Assembly: GCA_030065875.1 (NCBI GenBank)
Contig: JASJCR010000004.1
Location: forward strand, 53,049 to 117,048
DNA: 64,000 bases
Direction of reading: 5' to 3'
Origin: Ardenticatenaceae bacterium
Lineage (GTDB): Bacteria; Chloroflexota; Anaerolineae; Promineifilales; Promineifilaceae
The translations under genes and the position numbers were made by a program. The notes under the pieces were generated by a model that saw only the letters and a list, made by a program, of their open reading frames with translations, was not told the DNA's origin and searched no databases. This document shows, one piece after another, positions 63,700 to 64,000 of this stretch. Numbering within the stretch: the first letter of the stretch is position 1; every line of letters starts with the position of its first letter.

Positions 63700-64000
63700 C
63701 AGTGTAATCCTCTGTTTGTAAAAGGTGGTGTGGCAAGGGAGCCATCCGGTTCAGAACATTTAGAGTTTTTTCTACTCCCAATCCAAGTGTACGTCTTTTT
63801 TAATTATAGGACATGTCAGAATTCAGTTTTAAAGGGCCTAAATACTTTGTAACTGAACTTTTTAAACTTTTAAGTAGTTTGCAAAAAGAATTGTTAAAAA
63901 AAGCCACAGATTAACACGGATTTTCACAGATTTCTCTTTCTAATCTGCGAAAATCTGCGTAATCTGCGGATAATATTAATTATGAGACTTTTTGTAATCT
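63700..64000. other. terminal intergenic region with AATCTGCG element copy D
   Basis: The element spans 63869 to the window edge: TTTTAAGTAGTTTG (63869-63882), CCACAGATTAACACGGATTT (63904-63923), TAATCTGCGAAAATCTGCGT and AATCTGCGGA (63941-63970), then GACTTTTTGTAATCT at the edge. Before it, 63700-63868 shows no gene. Confidence 0.65.

Overview
The window most likely comes from a member of the Chloroflexota (Anaerolineae or a relative), probably an environmental genome. The clues are lipoprotein solute-binding proteins with long Val/Glu/Thr or Glu/Ala tails behind the lipid cysteine, secreted beta-helix/LamG proteins, many glycoside hydrolases, a very frequent palindromic CGGCCG core, and many short palindromic repeats between genes. 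This placement is an inference from protein style; no rRNA or tRNA gene was found.

Layout. 1-428: end of a sensor histidine kinase. 500-1640: an IS110-family insertion sequence with a structured leader that is a bridge-RNA candidate. 2.0-5.1 kb: an ArsR/SmtB-type metal sensor with a consensus promoter, followed by a three-gene ABC-2 exporter. 5.6-8.6 kb: a large DUF2723/TMEM260-like membrane protein. 8.9-10.1 kb: a CHAD-HTH fusion protein. 10.2-12.3 kb: TRAP small and large permeases without a binding protein. 12.5-16.4 kb: a peptide-type ABC binding lipoprotein and two permeases without ATPases. 16.9-19.9 kb: glucokinase, an MFS exporter and a small membrane protein.

20.1-25.7 kb: a tight four-gene operon (unknown protein, two different DUF2791/BrxD-like P-loop ATPases, an Lhr/BrxHI-like helicase). 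It resembles part of type 2 BREX but lacks the methyltransferase, the PglZ phosphatase and the large PglY/BrxC-type ATPase. This is the best candidate here for an undescribed (probably defence) system.

25.7-26.7 kb: an Obg/DRG-type GTPase. 27.0-54.3 kb: seventeen consecutive minus-strand genes forming a glycan-utilisation locus: GH140-like apiosidase, FGGY/ribulokinase-like kinase, LacI regulator, a complete oligopeptide-type ABC importer (binding protein, two permeases, two ATPases), nucleoside hydrolase, FucI/AraA-like isomerase, a 1491-residue secreted beta-helix/CBM protein, sulfatase, two GHL6/GH151-like hydrolases, alpha/beta hydrolase, GH5 and GH130. Five copies of a LacI-type operator core (GTAAnCGnTTAC) lie around the regulator and kinase genes. 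The gene set suggests import and breakdown of a sulfated, deoxysugar- or branched-sugar-rich polysaccharide.

55.0-63.7 kb: a secreted LamG/beta-helix protein, a sphingosine-phosphate-lyase-like PLP enzyme, a small secreted protein, an LLM-class oxidoreductase, an M20 amidohydrolase and a UroD-like protein.

The spacers are rich in repeats: an AATCTGCG palindromic element (four copies), a 153-bp MITE-like element, a 68-bp direct repeat on both sides of the GH140 gene, GTAGGG-capped palindromes, and degenerate 7-8-bp tandem arrays that run into reading frames. A gene scar at about 26.84-26.94 kb matches the beta-helix protein 30 kb away.
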